Program-made: the position numbers and the translations under genes | Shown: positions 26,253 to 34,377 of the stretch, one piece after another | Layout: every line of letters starts with the position of its first letter | Position numbering within the stretch: the first letter of the stretch is position 1 | Origin: an uncultured Flaviramulus sp. | Lineage (GTDB): Bacteria > Bacteroidota > Bacteroidia > Flavobacteriales > Flavobacteriaceae | Direction of reading: 5' to 3' | Assembly (NCBI GenBank): GCA_947501105.1 | Contig: CANMUP010000001.1 | Coordinates: forward strand, 558,001 to 622,000 | Length of the DNA stretch: 64,000 bases | The notes under the pieces: generated by a model | Told to the model about the DNA's origin: nothing | The model's input: the letters and a program-made list of their open reading frames with translations, nothing else | The model's database searches: none

Positions 26253-28352
26253 TTATTTCAAAAACTGAAAAGCTATTAATGCTACTATGTATGCAAAAGC
26301 ACTCATGATAACTAGTTGTAATGTTGGCCACTTCCAACTATTAGTTTCTCGTTTTACAATAGCCAGTGTACTCATACATTGCATAGCAAAAGCATAAAAA
26401 AGCAAAAGAGAAATACCAGAAGCTAAAGTAAATAATTTACCACCTGTATTAAGGTTCGTTTCTTTAGCCATTCGGTTAGTAATGGTATCAACATCATCAT
26501 TTCCAACACTATATATTGTTGCTAAAGTACTAACAAATACCTCGCGTGCAGCAAAACTACTTACAATGGCTATACCAATTTTCCAATCGTAACCTAATGG
26601 TCTTATTGCGGGTTCAATAGCTCTTCCTGTAATACCAATAAAGGAGTGTTCTAATTTATATGATGCTATTTTTTGCTGTAATTCTTCTTCATTTAAATTT
26701 TGAGAAGCATATTCAGTAGTTACAATGTTTTCAGCATTATTAAAATTTTCTCCTGGTCCGTAAGATGCTAAAAACCAAAGAACGATAGATATAGCAAGAA
26801 TAATTTTACCAGCACCAAATACGAAAGCTTTAGTTTTTTCAATTACAGTAATAGCAACATTTTTAAACAAAGGCAATTTGTAGTTTGGCATTTCCACTAC
26901 AAAAAACGACTTGCTTTTTATCTTCATTACTTTATTTAAAATGTATGCCGAAATTACTGCCGCTCCAAAACCAATTAAATAAAGTAACATCAATGTTAAA
27001 GGTTGATAACCCAACCCTAAAAAGCGTCCTTCAGGAATAACCAGTTCAATAATTATTAAATAAACTGGTAATCGTGCAGAACAGGTTGTAAATGGTGTTA
27101 CTAGAATAGTAATTAAGCGCTCTTTCCAGCTCTCAATATTTCTGGTGGCCATAATAGCGGGAATAGCACAGGCAGTACCAGAAATTAGAGGTACTACACT
27201 TTTTCCGCTTAGTCCAAAACGACGCATAATACGGTCCATTAAAAATACTACACGACTCATATAGCCGCTTTCTTCGAGTACAGCAATAAATAAAAATAAA
27301 AATGCTATTTGAGGTATAAATATTACGATACCACCAAGCCCAGGAATAATACCCTCTGCCAGTAAATTTGTAAAAGCTCCTTTAGGTAAAACATTTTTAG
27401 TCCACTCGCTTAATGATGCAAAGGTAGAGTCTATTAAATCCATTGGTAATTCTGCCCAATCGTAAATGGCTTGAAAAATGGTTAGTAGAATTACACCAAA
27501 AATAAGATAACCCCAAACTTTATGGGTTAAAATACGATCTAATTTGGTGCGCAAATCTTTGGCTTGAGAAACATCAATGGTTTGCCCTTGTTTAAGCACA
27601 TTATTTATAAATTGGTAACGTTTAATAGTTTCCTTTTGCTGTAATCGTTTTAAATCGGCTTTACTTTTAGTTTTAAAATTGGCGACAGCATCAATCTCGT
27701 TTCTGTCTGTTTTCCCAAAGTTTACATCTTGTGTTATAACCAGCCAAAGTTTGTATAGTAATTGATTTGGAAATGCTTTTTTTAAGCTTCCAAAATACTC
27801 AGCATCAATGGATGAAGCATCAATACATGGAGAAATTGAAATATCTTTATAATTGGCAATTAAGTCTTTTAAATGATCAATGCCATTGTTTTTTCTGGTA
27901 CTTACTAATGCGATTTTAGTTTCTAGGTGTTCCTCCAAATAAGGGATATCTAAAGAAATGCCTTTATAATCCATTCGGTCTGCCATATTAATGACGAGTA
28001 TCGTTGGAATTTCTAAATCTTTAATTTGAGTAAAAAGAAGTAAGTTACGTTTAAGGTTTTCAACATCACTAACCACCACAGCAATATCAGGAAAATCTTT
28101 GTCGTTTTTATTTAAAAGTAACTCTATAACAACATTCTCATCAAGTGAGGAGGCATTTAAACTATAGGTTCCGGGTAAATCAATAATGTGAGCTTTAACG
28201 CCACGAGGCAATTTGCAAATGCCTTCTTTTTTTTCAACCGTAATCCCAGGATAATTACCTACCTTTTGATTTAAACCTGTTAAGGCATTAAAAACCGAGG
28301 TTTTTCCGGTATTAGGATTCCCAATTAATGCAACATTTATCTGTTTACTCAT
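26253..28352 (-). CDS. feoB: Ferrous iron transporter FeoB
   Basis: A 699-residue inner-membrane Fe(II) importer. The N-terminal G domain shows G1 GNPNTGKT (residues 11-18), DLPGTYSL (G3) and NMAD (G4), then a helical domain, then the membrane part with two Gate motifs (near TCSARLPVYLIIIEL and SSFAAREVFVSTLATIY). C-terminal end lacks the Cys-rich tail that some FeoB carry; a separate 46-residue Cys-rich protein follows instead. The start overlaps feoA by 8 nt, so translation is likely coupled. Length normal for Bacteroidota. Confidence 0.96.
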   Translation of the reverse strand: MSKQINVALIGNPNTGKTSVFNALTGLNQKVGNYPGITVEKKEGICKLPRGVKAHIIDLPGTYSLNASSLDENVVIELLLNKNDKDFPDIAVVVSDVENLKRNLLLFTQIKDLEIPTILVINMADRMDYKGISLDIPYLEEHLETKIALVSTRKNNGIDHLKDLIANYKDISISPCIDASSIDAEYFGSLKKAFPNQLLYKLWLVITQDVNFGKTDRNEIDAVANFKTKSKADLKRLQQKETIKRYQFINNVLKQGQTIDVSQAKDLRTKLDRILTHKVWGYLIFGVILLTIFQAIYDWAELPMDLIDSTFASLSEWTKNVLPKGAFTNLLAEGIIPGLGGIVIFIPQIAFLFLFIAVLEESGYMSRVVFLMDRIMRRFGLSGKSVVPLISGTACAIPAIMATRNIESWKERLITILVTPFTTCSARLPVYLIIIELVIPEGRFLGLGYQPLTLMLLYLIGFGAAVISAYILNKVMKIKSKSFFVVEMPNYKLPLFKNVAITVIEKTKAFVFGAGKIILAISIVLWFLASYGPGENFNNAENIVTTEYASQNLNEEELQQKIASYKLEHSFIGITGRAIEPAIRPLGYDWKIGIAIVSSFAAREVFVSTLATIYSVGNDDVDTITNRMAKETNLNTGGKLFTLASGISLLLFYAFAMQCMSTLAIVKRETNSWKWPTLQLVIMSAFAYIVALIAFQFLK

Positions 28353-28581
28353 CGTTTAACTTTTCGATTAAAATATGAGTAGCAGTTTCTTTTCTAATTG
28401 CTAAATGTGTTCCGTTAATGTTTAAATACATAGGGTCTGCAAAGGGGGCAACCTGAACAAGCTCTACCGAGTTGCCTGGTAAACAACCCATTTCTAATAG
28501 CTTTAAAGGAATATGTATAGATGAAACGTCTTTAATAACGCCTCTTTCTCCACGTTTTAAATGTGCTAAAGTGTCTTTCAA
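28345..28581 (-). CDS. feoA: FeoA protein
   Basis: A 78-residue SH3-fold protein that acts with FeoB at the membrane. Family marks include LKRGERGVIKD, LLEMGCLPGNSVELV and LAIRKETATHILIE. Translation appears to begin at TTG: the next Met is inside the conserved LEMG motif and an in-frame stop lies three codons upstream, so no ATG is available. A TATTTTTG box sits 27 nt upstream. Confidence 0.9.
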   Translation of the reverse strand: MKDTLAHLKRGERGVIKDVSSIHIPLKLLEMGCLPGNSVELVQVAPFADPMYLNINGTHLAIRKETATHILIEKLNDE

Positions 28582-28619
28582 GCTTATTTAGATTGATTTT
28601 AAAGAGGCAAAAATAAGCT
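28581..28619. promoter_or_regulatory. feoAB leader: inverted repeat around a -7 box
   Basis: The minus-strand box TATTTTTG (28608-28615) is followed by a leader ending at the TTG start. AGCTTATTT (28581-28589) and AAATAAGCT (28611-28619) form 9-bp arms 21 nt apart; one arm overlaps the -7 box and the other the start codon. This could be an operator or an mRNA hairpin at the start codon, or chance in AT-rich DNA. It does not resemble the palindrome of the metal importer operon. Confidence 0.4.
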
Positions 28620-28731
28620 AAAAGTTTAGAAGTATAAAGGTTTAGTGTTTAAAGTTTTTATGGAAATAAAAAAAGTTGAACCTAAATTGCTTTTGATCGT
28701 ATTTTATTAAAAATATTGTAAAGAGAATATG

Positions 28732-29400
28732 TCATTTTTCCTTTTTTAAATGCGCAATATCTTGTAATAACCTATCAATTTCTTCTGAGTTAGTACCATC
28801 GTAAAACCCTCGAATTTGACGTTTTTTATCGATAAGCATAAAATTTTCTGTATGTATCATGTCAAATGGCCCGCCATCTCCATTGTCTTTTACTGCTAAA
28901 TAGCTTTTTCTGGCTAACTCGTAAATTTGTTTTTTATCTCCAGTAACCAAATTCCATTTTGCATCAATTACTCCTTTTTTAATGGCGTAACGTTTAAGTT
29001 GAGCAACAGTATCAATTTGAGGTGTTACCGAATGTGATAGTAACATAACATTATTGTCGCTCATAATTTTTTTTTGAATATCGTGCATATGACCTGTCAT
29101 AATAGGGCAAATGGTTTGACAGGTAGTAAAAAAGAAATCAGCAACATAAATTTTGTTCTTATAATCGTTTTGCGTGATGGTTTTTCCGTTTTGATTAGTT
29201 AAAGAAAAATTGGCAATTTTATGATATTTTTTTTGATGCTGAATAGTGCTATCTACCAACTCCGTACTAACCATTGTGGGTTGGTAAATAGGTAGCGGTT
29301 GGTAAACATTTAAGGTATTATAAATTATTGAAATAATGACGATAGAGATTATTGCAAAAACAATAGCAAAAACTTTGTAATCTTTAAAAGATGATAGCAT
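28732..29400 (-). CDS. SCO1/SenC-family protein
   Basis: A 222-residue membrane-anchored thioredoxin-fold protein. The ATG at 29400 (MLSSFKDYKV) is chosen; a TTG seven codons upstream overlaps a TATTTTTG promoter box and is excluded. One N-terminal membrane anchor (about residues 10-27), then ADFFFTTCQTICPIMTGHM with the CxxxC copper site and a distal His in MIHTENFMLID. SCO proteins deliver copper to the CuA site of cytochrome c oxidase or act in thiol redox work. No oxidase genes are beside it here. Confidence 0.88.
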   Translation of the reverse strand: MLSSFKDYKVFAIVFAIISIVIISIIYNTLNVYQPLPIYQPTMVSTELVDSTIQHQKKYHKIANFSLTNQNGKTITQNDYKNKIYVADFFFTTCQTICPIMTGHMHDIQKKIMSDNNVMLLSHSVTPQIDTVAQLKRYAIKKGVIDAKWNLVTGDKKQIYELARKSYLAVKDNGDGGPFDMIHTENFMLIDKKRQIRGFYDGTNSEEIDRLLQDIAHLKKEK

Positions 29401-29418
29401 TGAAACTTGAAATTTCAA

Positions 29419-29426
29419 CAAAAATA
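29419..29426 (-). promoter_or_regulatory. -7 box for the SCO gene
   Basis: TATTTTTG on the minus strand (TAnnTTTG), 18 nt before the chosen ATG. It decides the start codon, because the longer frame would begin inside the box. Confidence 0.5.
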
Positions 29427-29523
29427 CAATGAAATTTAGATTTGCGAAATAGTATTATAGCTTAAATTCATGTTAAAACTAAGGGCATTCAATAATTGTC
29501 TTTTCAAAGTTGGTTTAAAACGT

Positions 29524-29531
29524 TACTTTTG
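29524..29531 (+). promoter_or_regulatory. rseP: -7 box for rseP
   Basis: TACTTTTG followed by TGCG, 22 nt before the rseP ATG. The element 19 nt upstream is TTTT, three of four matches to TTTG. Confidence 0.5.
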
Positions 29532-29553
29532 TGCGATTATAAAAAAAATGTAG

Positions 29554-30885
29554 ATGTCAGTATTTTTAATAAAAGGAGCTCAGTTACTGTTGAGCCTTTC
29601 CATATTAGTTGTTTTACATGAGCTTGGGCATTTTATCCCAGCTAAAATATTTAAAACACGAGTTGAAAAATTTTATTTATTCTTTGATGTAAAGTTTTCA
29701 CTTTTTAAAAAGAAAATAGGCGAGACCGTTTATGGTATTGGTTGGTTACCATTAGGAGGATACGTAAAAATTGCTGGAATGATTGATGAAAGCATGGATA
29801 CTGAGCAAATGGCACAAGAGCCGCAACCATGGGAATTCCGTTCTAAACCCGCATGGCAACGTCTAATTATTATGCTTGGAGGTGTTACGGTTAATTTTAT
29901 TTTAGCTATTGTTTTATTTGTTATAATGTTATCGGTTTGGGGAACAAGTTACTTAACAAAGGATAGTGCAAAATATGGTTATGGAGTAACCAAAACATTA
30001 GAGAACTATGGCTTTCAACAAGGAGATAAAATTATTTCTATAAATAATGAATCTATTGAAGATATAACTATCCCAATTAATAAATATATAATGTTTCGGG
30101 ATGTAGATAATATAAAAGTAGAACACCCTAATGGTTCTATTGAAGAAATTAAACTCCCTGAAGATATAGGTACTCAACTTTTTGAAGCTGGCGATTTACC
30201 TGCTCTAGAACCTCGTTCTCCTTTTCAAATTGATTCTGTAGCGCCTGATTTTCCGGCTGCAAAATCTGGTTTGCAACCAAAAGATAAGATTGTTGCTGTT
30301 AATGGTCAACTAGTTACTTATTTTTCAGACTTTACTTATGGTGTAAAAAATAGCACGGATTCTATTATAAATTTAAAAATTGAACGTAATAATAGCTTTT
30401 TAGATTTAAAAATAAAGCCAAATGAAGACAATAAAATAGGCATTATTACCACAAAAACAGATTCAACGTATGTAAAATATTATGATAGAGAATATACCTT
30501 TTCTGAAAGCATAACAGGAGGAGTTAGTCAAGCCTATTGGGAAATAAAGGATTATTTAGCACAGTTTAAATATATATTCACAAAAAAGGGTGCGTCACAA
30601 ATTGGTGGATTTGCCGCAATTGGTAAAATGTTTCCACCCGTATGGAACTGGCAAGCGTTTTGGTATTTAACAGCCTTTCTATCAATCATGTTAGCCGTTT
30701 TAAACTTATTACCTATACCAGCTTTAGATGGCGGTCATGTTATGTTTTTACTGTACGAAATGATTTCTGGAAGAAAGCCTGGAGATAAGTTTATGGAGTA
30801 TGCTCAAATGATTGGTTTCTTTATATTAATTGCGTTAGTTTTATTTGCAAACGGAAATGATATTTACAAAGCTATTTTTAATTAA
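29554..30885 (+). CDS. rseP: RseP site-2 zinc metalloprotease
   Basis: A 443-residue M50 intramembrane protease. Zinc motif HELGH at residues 22-26 in the first membrane helix, PDZ region in the middle (SVAPDFPAAKSGLQPKDKIVAVNG, split around residue 230-252), and the third zinc ligand in IPALDGGHVMF near residue 390. It cleaves membrane anti-sigma factors or signal peptide remnants after a first cut outside the membrane. In Bacteroidota the target is unknown. An AT-only inverted repeat follows the stop, then the promoter of tRNA-Asn. Confidence 0.93.
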   Translation: MSVFLIKGAQLLLSLSILVVLHELGHFIPAKIFKTRVEKFYLFFDVKFSLFKKKIGETVYGIGWLPLGGYVKIAGMIDESMDTEQMAQEPQPWEFRSKPAWQRLIIMLGGVTVNFILAIVLFVIMLSVWGTSYLTKDSAKYGYGVTKTLENYGFQQGDKIISINNESIEDITIPINKYIMFRDVDNIKVEHPNGSIEEIKLPEDIGTQLFEAGDLPALEPRSPFQIDSVAPDFPAAKSGLQPKDKIVAVNGQLVTYFSDFTYGVKNSTDSIINLKIERNNSFLDLKIKPNEDNKIGIITTKTDSTYVKYYDREYTFSESITGGVSQAYWEIKDYLAQFKYIFTKKGASQIGGFAAIGKMFPPVWNWQAFWYLTAFLSIMLAVLNLLPIPALDGGHVMFLLYEMISGRKPGDKFMEYAQMIGFFILIALVLFANGNDIYKAIFN

Positions 30886-30902
30886 TTTTTTTAATTATTA
30901 TA

Positions 30903-30933
30903 TTTGCTGTAATTAAAAAATAATATATATTTG
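30903..30933 (+). promoter_or_regulatory. Full-consensus promoter of tRNA-Asn
   Basis: TTTG at 30903-30906, a 19-nt spacer, and TATATTTG at 30926-30933. This is an exact match to the Bacteroidota primary sigma factor consensus TTTG-N19-TAnnTTTG, 25 nt before the mature tRNA. Confidence 0.85.
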
Positions 30934-30957
30934 CGCTCGCTTAAGCGGAAAAAACAT

Positions 30958-31031
30958 TCCTTCTTAGCTCAGTTGGTTAGAGCATCTGACTGTTAATCAG
31001 AGGGTCCTTGGTTCGAGCCCAAGAGAAGGAG
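30958..31031 (+). tRNA. tRNA-Asn (anticodon GTT)
   Basis: A 74-nt cloverleaf: acceptor TCCTTCT pairs with AGAAGGA (31024-31030), discriminator G at 31031, D arm with AGCTCAGTTGGTTAGAGC, anticodon stem TCTGA/TCAGA around CTGTTAA with GTT at 30992-30994, and T arm CTTGG-TTCGAGC-CCAAG. The CCA end is not encoded. Confidence 0.97.
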
Positions 31032-31032
31032 C

Positions 31033-31065
31033 AAAAAAAGTCTAACATTTATGTTAGACTTTTTT
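31033..31065 (+). terminator. Intrinsic terminator of tRNA-Asn
   Basis: A-tract, then GTCTAACAT pairing with ATGTTAGAC, then a T-tract (CTTTTTT). The 9-bp perfect stem is extended by A:T pairs. It is symmetric and could also stop transcription from the minus strand. Confidence 0.9.
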
Positions 31066-31140
31066 GTTTTTATAAACATTCTGTTTAAAATTTAGCTTTT
31101 AGAAAGATGCATTTTAGCTTTGCCAATAATTACAGAATAT

Positions 31141-32211
31141 TTAATAATCAGTATATCCTATTTCACCTGGAGAATAGAACGTATTCACGTCAGGAGCGAC
31201 TAATTCTTCATTGTCTTGAAGTTTTTTAACAAAATTAGGATTAGATATAAAAGGTCTACCTACATATACCAAATCTAAACCACTATTAAGAATCGCTTCA
31301 GCTTTTTCTACCGTATCAACATCTCCACCAGAAATGACAGTGCCTTCAAAATTTTCTTTGATTATTTTTTTAATGTTTGTCGTAAAATCTGGTGCTCCAA
31401 AAGCTACTCTTTGATCTACAATATGAATATATGCGAGCTCAATTTTTGCTAACTCTTTTGATAAATGGATGAACGTATTTTCTAATTCTTCGTAATCTGA
31501 TAGCATATCATTATAAGCTCCGTAAGGAGAAAACCGAATACCTACTTTATCACTACCAATTTCAATAGCTACCTTTTTGGCTGTTTCTAATACAAAACGT
31601 GTTCTATTTTCAATAGATCCGCCATATTGGTCTTCTCTTTGATTGGATTTTGGATTAATAAACTGATTCATTAAATACCCATTTGCAGCATGTAATTCTA
31701 CGCCATCAATACCAGCTTCATTTACTAATCGTTTAGCCGATAGTACATATTCGTTTTGTGTAGTTTCTATTTCTTCTAGAGTCATTGTTCGTGGTATTTC
31801 ATGCGCTACCATTCCGGTTTCGGTGAACATTTCACCAGCAGCTTGAATATTTGAGGGAGCCAGTGTAACACTACCAGTTGGCATATTTGCTTTTGCGGTA
31901 ATTCTGCCTGTATGCATAAGTTGTACAAATATTTTTCCGTTTTCTGAATGTACAGCTTCTGCTATGGTTTTCCAACCATTAATTTGATCGTCAGAAAAAG
32001 CACCGGGAATTCTAGGGTAACCTAATCCATTTGGCGATGGCGAAGTGCCTTCACTAATTATAAGTCCAGCGCTTGCTCTTTGCTTGTAATAGGTTGCCAT
32101 TAATTCGTTTGGGATATTTTCTATGGCTCTACATCGTGTAAGTGGCGCCATTACAATTCTATTTTTTAGATCTGTATTTTGTCCAAGTTTAAAATTTTCA
32201 AATAAATTCAT
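31141..32211 (-). CDS. Old yellow enzyme family alkene reductase (NemA-like)
   Basis: A 356-residue FMN-dependent NAD(P)H:flavin oxidoreductase. The ATG at 32211 (MNLFENFKLG) is chosen; a longer frame adds an Asn-rich tail overlapping the ridA-like gene. Visible: VMAPLTRCRA near the N terminus, VQLMHTGRI, GVELHAANGYLMNQF (the substrate-binding polar pair plus catalytic Tyr), NQREDQYGGSIENR, and the C-terminal VISGGD...YVGRPFISNP phosphate-binding loops. It reduces activated C=C bonds, including toxic electrophiles such as N-ethylmaleimide. It follows the RidA-like gene by 25 nt and is probably under the same NemR-like repressor. Confidence 0.93.
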   Translation of the reverse strand: MNLFENFKLGQNTDLKNRIVMAPLTRCRAIENIPNELMATYYKQRASAGLIISEGTSPSPNGLGYPRIPGAFSDDQINGWKTIAEAVHSENGKIFVQLMHTGRITAKANMPTGSVTLAPSNIQAAGEMFTETGMVAHEIPRTMTLEEIETTQNEYVLSAKRLVNEAGIDGVELHAANGYLMNQFINPKSNQREDQYGGSIENRTRFVLETAKKVAIEIGSDKVGIRFSPYGAYNDMLSDYEELENTFIHLSKELAKIELAYIHIVDQRVAFGAPDFTTNIKKIIKENFEGTVISGGDVDTVEKAEAILNSGLDLVYVGRPFISNPNFVKKLQDNEELVAPDVNTFYSPGEIGYTDY

Positions 32212-32236
32212 TTTTAAATTATTATTGTTACTATTA

Positions 32237-32686
32237 TTATTTAATTGTAAAAGAACAGGTAATTCCTGCACATAAGTTTCCATAAAGTTTATCTACACCA
32301 AAAATGGCTCTAGAATGTTGCCCTTTATCTCCTAAAACTTCGAGAAATAGATCCGAGGCTCCATTTACAATTTTTGGAGCATCGTTCCAATTATTACCAG
32401 ATTGATAGTAAGCATCAAAATGATTAAGACCAACTATATCGTCTAGACCAATTTTTTTGTGTATTTGTGCTAAAACATTTAAAGCACACATTTGCATAGC
32501 TTTATAACCCTCTTCATTTGTTAATTCATTTCCTAGCCTACCTAAATAGTGATACTCACCGTTTATTATAGGGAATTGAATAGCTACATATGCGATATTG
32601 CCTCGGACATTTACTGATACATAGGAACCACCTGGAGTTGAGACTTCAGGCAATTCTAGATTAAGTTCTTTTAACTTTTTAAGCAT
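32237..32686 (-). CDS. RidA/YjgF-like protein
   Basis: A 149-residue protein of the YjgF/YER057c/UK114 superfamily: NIAYVAIQFPIINGEY, YLGRLGNELTNEEGYKAM, then QHSRAIFGVDKL with an Arg at the family's ligand position. Family members deaminate reactive enamine/imine intermediates, and RidA of E. coli also becomes a chaperone after N-chlorination. It precedes the alkene reductase and follows a NemR-like repressor, with an operator-like palindrome 14 nt before its ATG, so a role in reactive chlorine or electrophile stress is likely by context. Confidence 0.8.
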   Translation of the reverse strand: MLKKLKELNLELPEVSTPGGSYVSVNVRGNIAYVAIQFPIINGEYHYLGRLGNELTNEEGYKAMQMCALNVLAQIHKKIGLDDIVGLNHFDAYYQSGNNWNDAPKIVNGASDLFLEVLGDKGQHSRAIFGVDKLYGNLCAGITCSFTIK

Positions 32687-32700
32687 TTTTTTAGTTTTGT

Positions 32701-32719
32701 AATAGACTGGTCGTCTATT
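32701..32719. promoter_or_regulatory. Operator-like palindrome before the RidA-like gene
   Basis: Perfect 7-bp arms AATAGAC and GTCTATT flank a 5-nt centre. The inner 15 bases (32703-32717) match 13 of 15 positions of the site at 33320-33334. The shape resembles, from memory, the NemR box of Enterobacteria (TAGACC...GGTCTA). Confidence 0.7.
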
Positions 32720-32734
32720 TGAGTTTAAATTTTT

Positions 32735-33307
32735 TTAATTTAATACTATTTTCAATCCTGAAATAAAATTATGTAAAGGATCAATTGTTTTTTCACACTT
32801 CATACGTAAAAGAGCACCTTCCCAACTGTTCAAAATAAAAGAGGCTAACATTTTAGATTCTACATTTTTATCTATTTCATCCACTTCTTGGGCTTCAATA
32901 ATGCATTTCTCTAAAACGTCCTGCCAATGATTAAATTCTTGAGCTATTACATTTCTAAAACTTTCACTAACATCACTCAACTCGTTACTTGAATTACCCA
33001 TTAAGCATCCCTGTGTACACTCTTTAAGTTGAAAATAGTCTATCTTATTAATGTATAGTTGAATAATCCGATTCTTTGGACTAAGTGATTTTTCTTCTAG
33101 TAAACTTTTATAATCCAATAGTCCAATGGAGGAATATTTGCTAATAACCTGTACACCAAAATCTTCTTTACTATCAAAATAATAATAAAAAGAACCTTTA
33201 GGAACTTCAGCTTTGTTCAATATTTCTTTTAAGCCAACATTATGATAGCCCTTTTTAATAAACAAATCAATCCCAGTTGTTAGTATTCTATTTTTTGTTT
33301 CAGACAT
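32735..33307 (-). CDS. TetR/AcrR family repressor, NemR-like
   Basis: A 190-residue regulator. The N-terminal HTH has the TetR pattern (GYHNVGLKEILNKAEVPKGS, then FYYYFDSKEDFG, about residues 19-50). In the ligand domain, KECTQGCLMGNSSNEL carries two cysteines in the position region where NemR-type repressors sense oxidants and electrophiles. Its own promoter has an operator-like palindrome, and a second copy stands before the RidA-like/OYE genes, as expected for a local autoregulated repressor. The cysteine role is inference. Confidence 0.85.
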   Translation of the reverse strand: MSETKNRILTTGIDLFIKKGYHNVGLKEILNKAEVPKGSFYYYFDSKEDFGVQVISKYSSIGLLDYKSLLEEKSLSPKNRIIQLYINKIDYFQLKECTQGCLMGNSSNELSDVSESFRNVIAQEFNHWQDVLEKCIIEAQEVDEIDKNVESKMLASFILNSWEGALLRMKCEKTIDPLHNFISGLKIVLN

Positions 33308-33319
33308 TTATTTTAATAT

Positions 33320-33334
33320 TAGACCGGTCGGCTA
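33320..33334. promoter_or_regulatory. Operator-like palindrome in the repressor promoter
   Basis: TAGACCGGTCGGCTA abuts the downstream edge of the -7 box, so a bound repressor would cover the transcription start. It shares TAGAC-GGTCG-CTA with the site at 32703-32717. Confidence 0.72.
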
Positions 33335-33365
33335 CAAAAGTAATACAAAAAAAAGAACCACCAAA
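33335..33365 (-). promoter_or_regulatory. Full-consensus promoter of the TetR-family gene
   Basis: On the minus strand: TTTG (33362-33365), 19-nt spacer, TACTTTTG (33335-33342). This is an exact TTTG-N19-TAnnTTTG promoter, followed at once by the operator. Confidence 0.82.
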
Positions 33366-33428
33366 TTATTTTTAAATTATCTTCATTTGACATCCTTTTT
33401 TCAATAGGTTTATTAAACGTTATTATGA

Positions 33429-34316
33429 CTAGACTTTTATTTCAATTTCTAGTTTTGTTTTCAGTAATCCTTTACCGCCAGCCATTAAGCTTTTTATCTT
33501 TCCATTTTCAGTTAATAAGTCAACAACTATTAAACTTGGCGATGGTTCGTTCATATATTTACCTTGTTGAATATGAAAACTTTTTTTCTTGATTTTTAAA
33601 ATATCATATAAATAGCAAGCAAGCGGTCCAGCAGCCATTCCAGTTCCAGCCTCTTCTAATATACCATAACGTGGGCCAAACATTCTTGAACTAGCATCTC
33701 TCTCGGCCGTGTCTGTTTCTGTTGAAAACACATAATATCCAATTAAATCAAATGCTTCACTTATCTCATTTATCAAGTTAAAATCAGGAATTATATTCTT
33801 TAAAACTTTAATGTTTTTAACGGGTATTAGAATAAATGAATTCCCTGTATTTACTAACTTAATAGGCGCATTAGGTTTTAGGTCGGTTTTCTTTAGCCCT
33901 AAAGATTTTAGAATAAGGTTCTCCTTGTGACTCACATCGACATATTTTGGTGCTAGTTGCTCCATAAAAGCTAAATCTCCTATTAACTTTATATTTCGCT
34001 TCCCATCGATAGTTTCTTTTGAAGAGCTATCATTCTTCAAAGCATCAATTTGTTTTAAATACGAAAATGTTGCTACAGTTGCGTGTCCGCAATGTGCAAT
34101 TTGCTTGTTTGGTGTAAAGAAATCTAATTTAAAGTCTTCTGTTTTTGATTTTGAAACAAAAGCAGTTTCTGATAAACCTACTTTCTTAGCAATCTCGAGC
34201 TTATTTTTGTTAGATAGGTTATCTGCATTTAAAACAACTCCTGCTGGATTACCGCCTTTACCATTGTCAACAAAGGCATTAAGGATTTGTACATTAATAA
34301 TTTTCATTTTGTCCAT
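33429..34316 (-). CDS. PhzF family isomerase-like protein
   Basis: A 295-residue protein with the two-lobed PhzF/diaminopimelate-epimerase-like fold: FVDNGKGGNPAGVVL, GLSETAFVSK with the catalytic Glu, FTPNKQIAHCGHATVAT and, in the second half, GRNE-like RDASSRMFGPRYGILEEAGTG split by insertions. The substrate is unknown for nearly all family members and no phenazine genes are present, so no product is implied. Either the ATG at 34316 or the one three codons later could be used. An AATAGAC half-site with a weak partner lies at 34341-34356 in front of it. Confidence 0.87.
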   Translation of the reverse strand: MDKMKIINVQILNAFVDNGKGGNPAGVVLNADNLSNKNKLEIAKKVGLSETAFVSKSKTEDFKLDFFTPNKQIAHCGHATVATFSYLKQIDALKNDSSSKETIDGKRNIKLIGDLAFMEQLAPKYVDVSHKENLILKSLGLKKTDLKPNAPIKLVNTGNSFILIPVKNIKVLKNIIPDFNLINEISEAFDLIGYYVFSTETDTAERDASSRMFGPRYGILEEAGTGMAAGPLACYLYDILKIKKKSFHIQQGKYMNEPSPSLIVVDLLTENGKIKSLMAGGKGLLKTKLEIEIKV

Positions 34317-34377
34317 TTGTATAATTTTTTTCTTATATCTAATAGACGATACTATTTATAAAAAGACGTAGGTGAAT

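Noticed and set aside
26104-26337. 77-codon minus-strand frame overlapping the end of feoB
   Set aside because: It overlaps feoB in another frame and also the 46-residue Cys-rich gene, which has a clear family pattern and a better start.
30887-30920. 11-bp AT-only inverted repeat after rseP as a terminator
   Set aside because: It overlaps the -33 element of the tRNA promoter and contains no G:C pair, so a stable terminator is doubtful.
32212-32283. 24-residue Asn-rich N-terminal extension of the alkene reductase
   Set aside because: Although it begins with ATG, it overlaps the end of the RidA-like gene and is absent from the family; the next ATG matches the usual N terminus.
33429-34316. 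Phenazine biosynthesis from the PhzF-like gene
   Set aside because: No other phenazine genes are present; PhzF-like proteins are mostly of unknown function.
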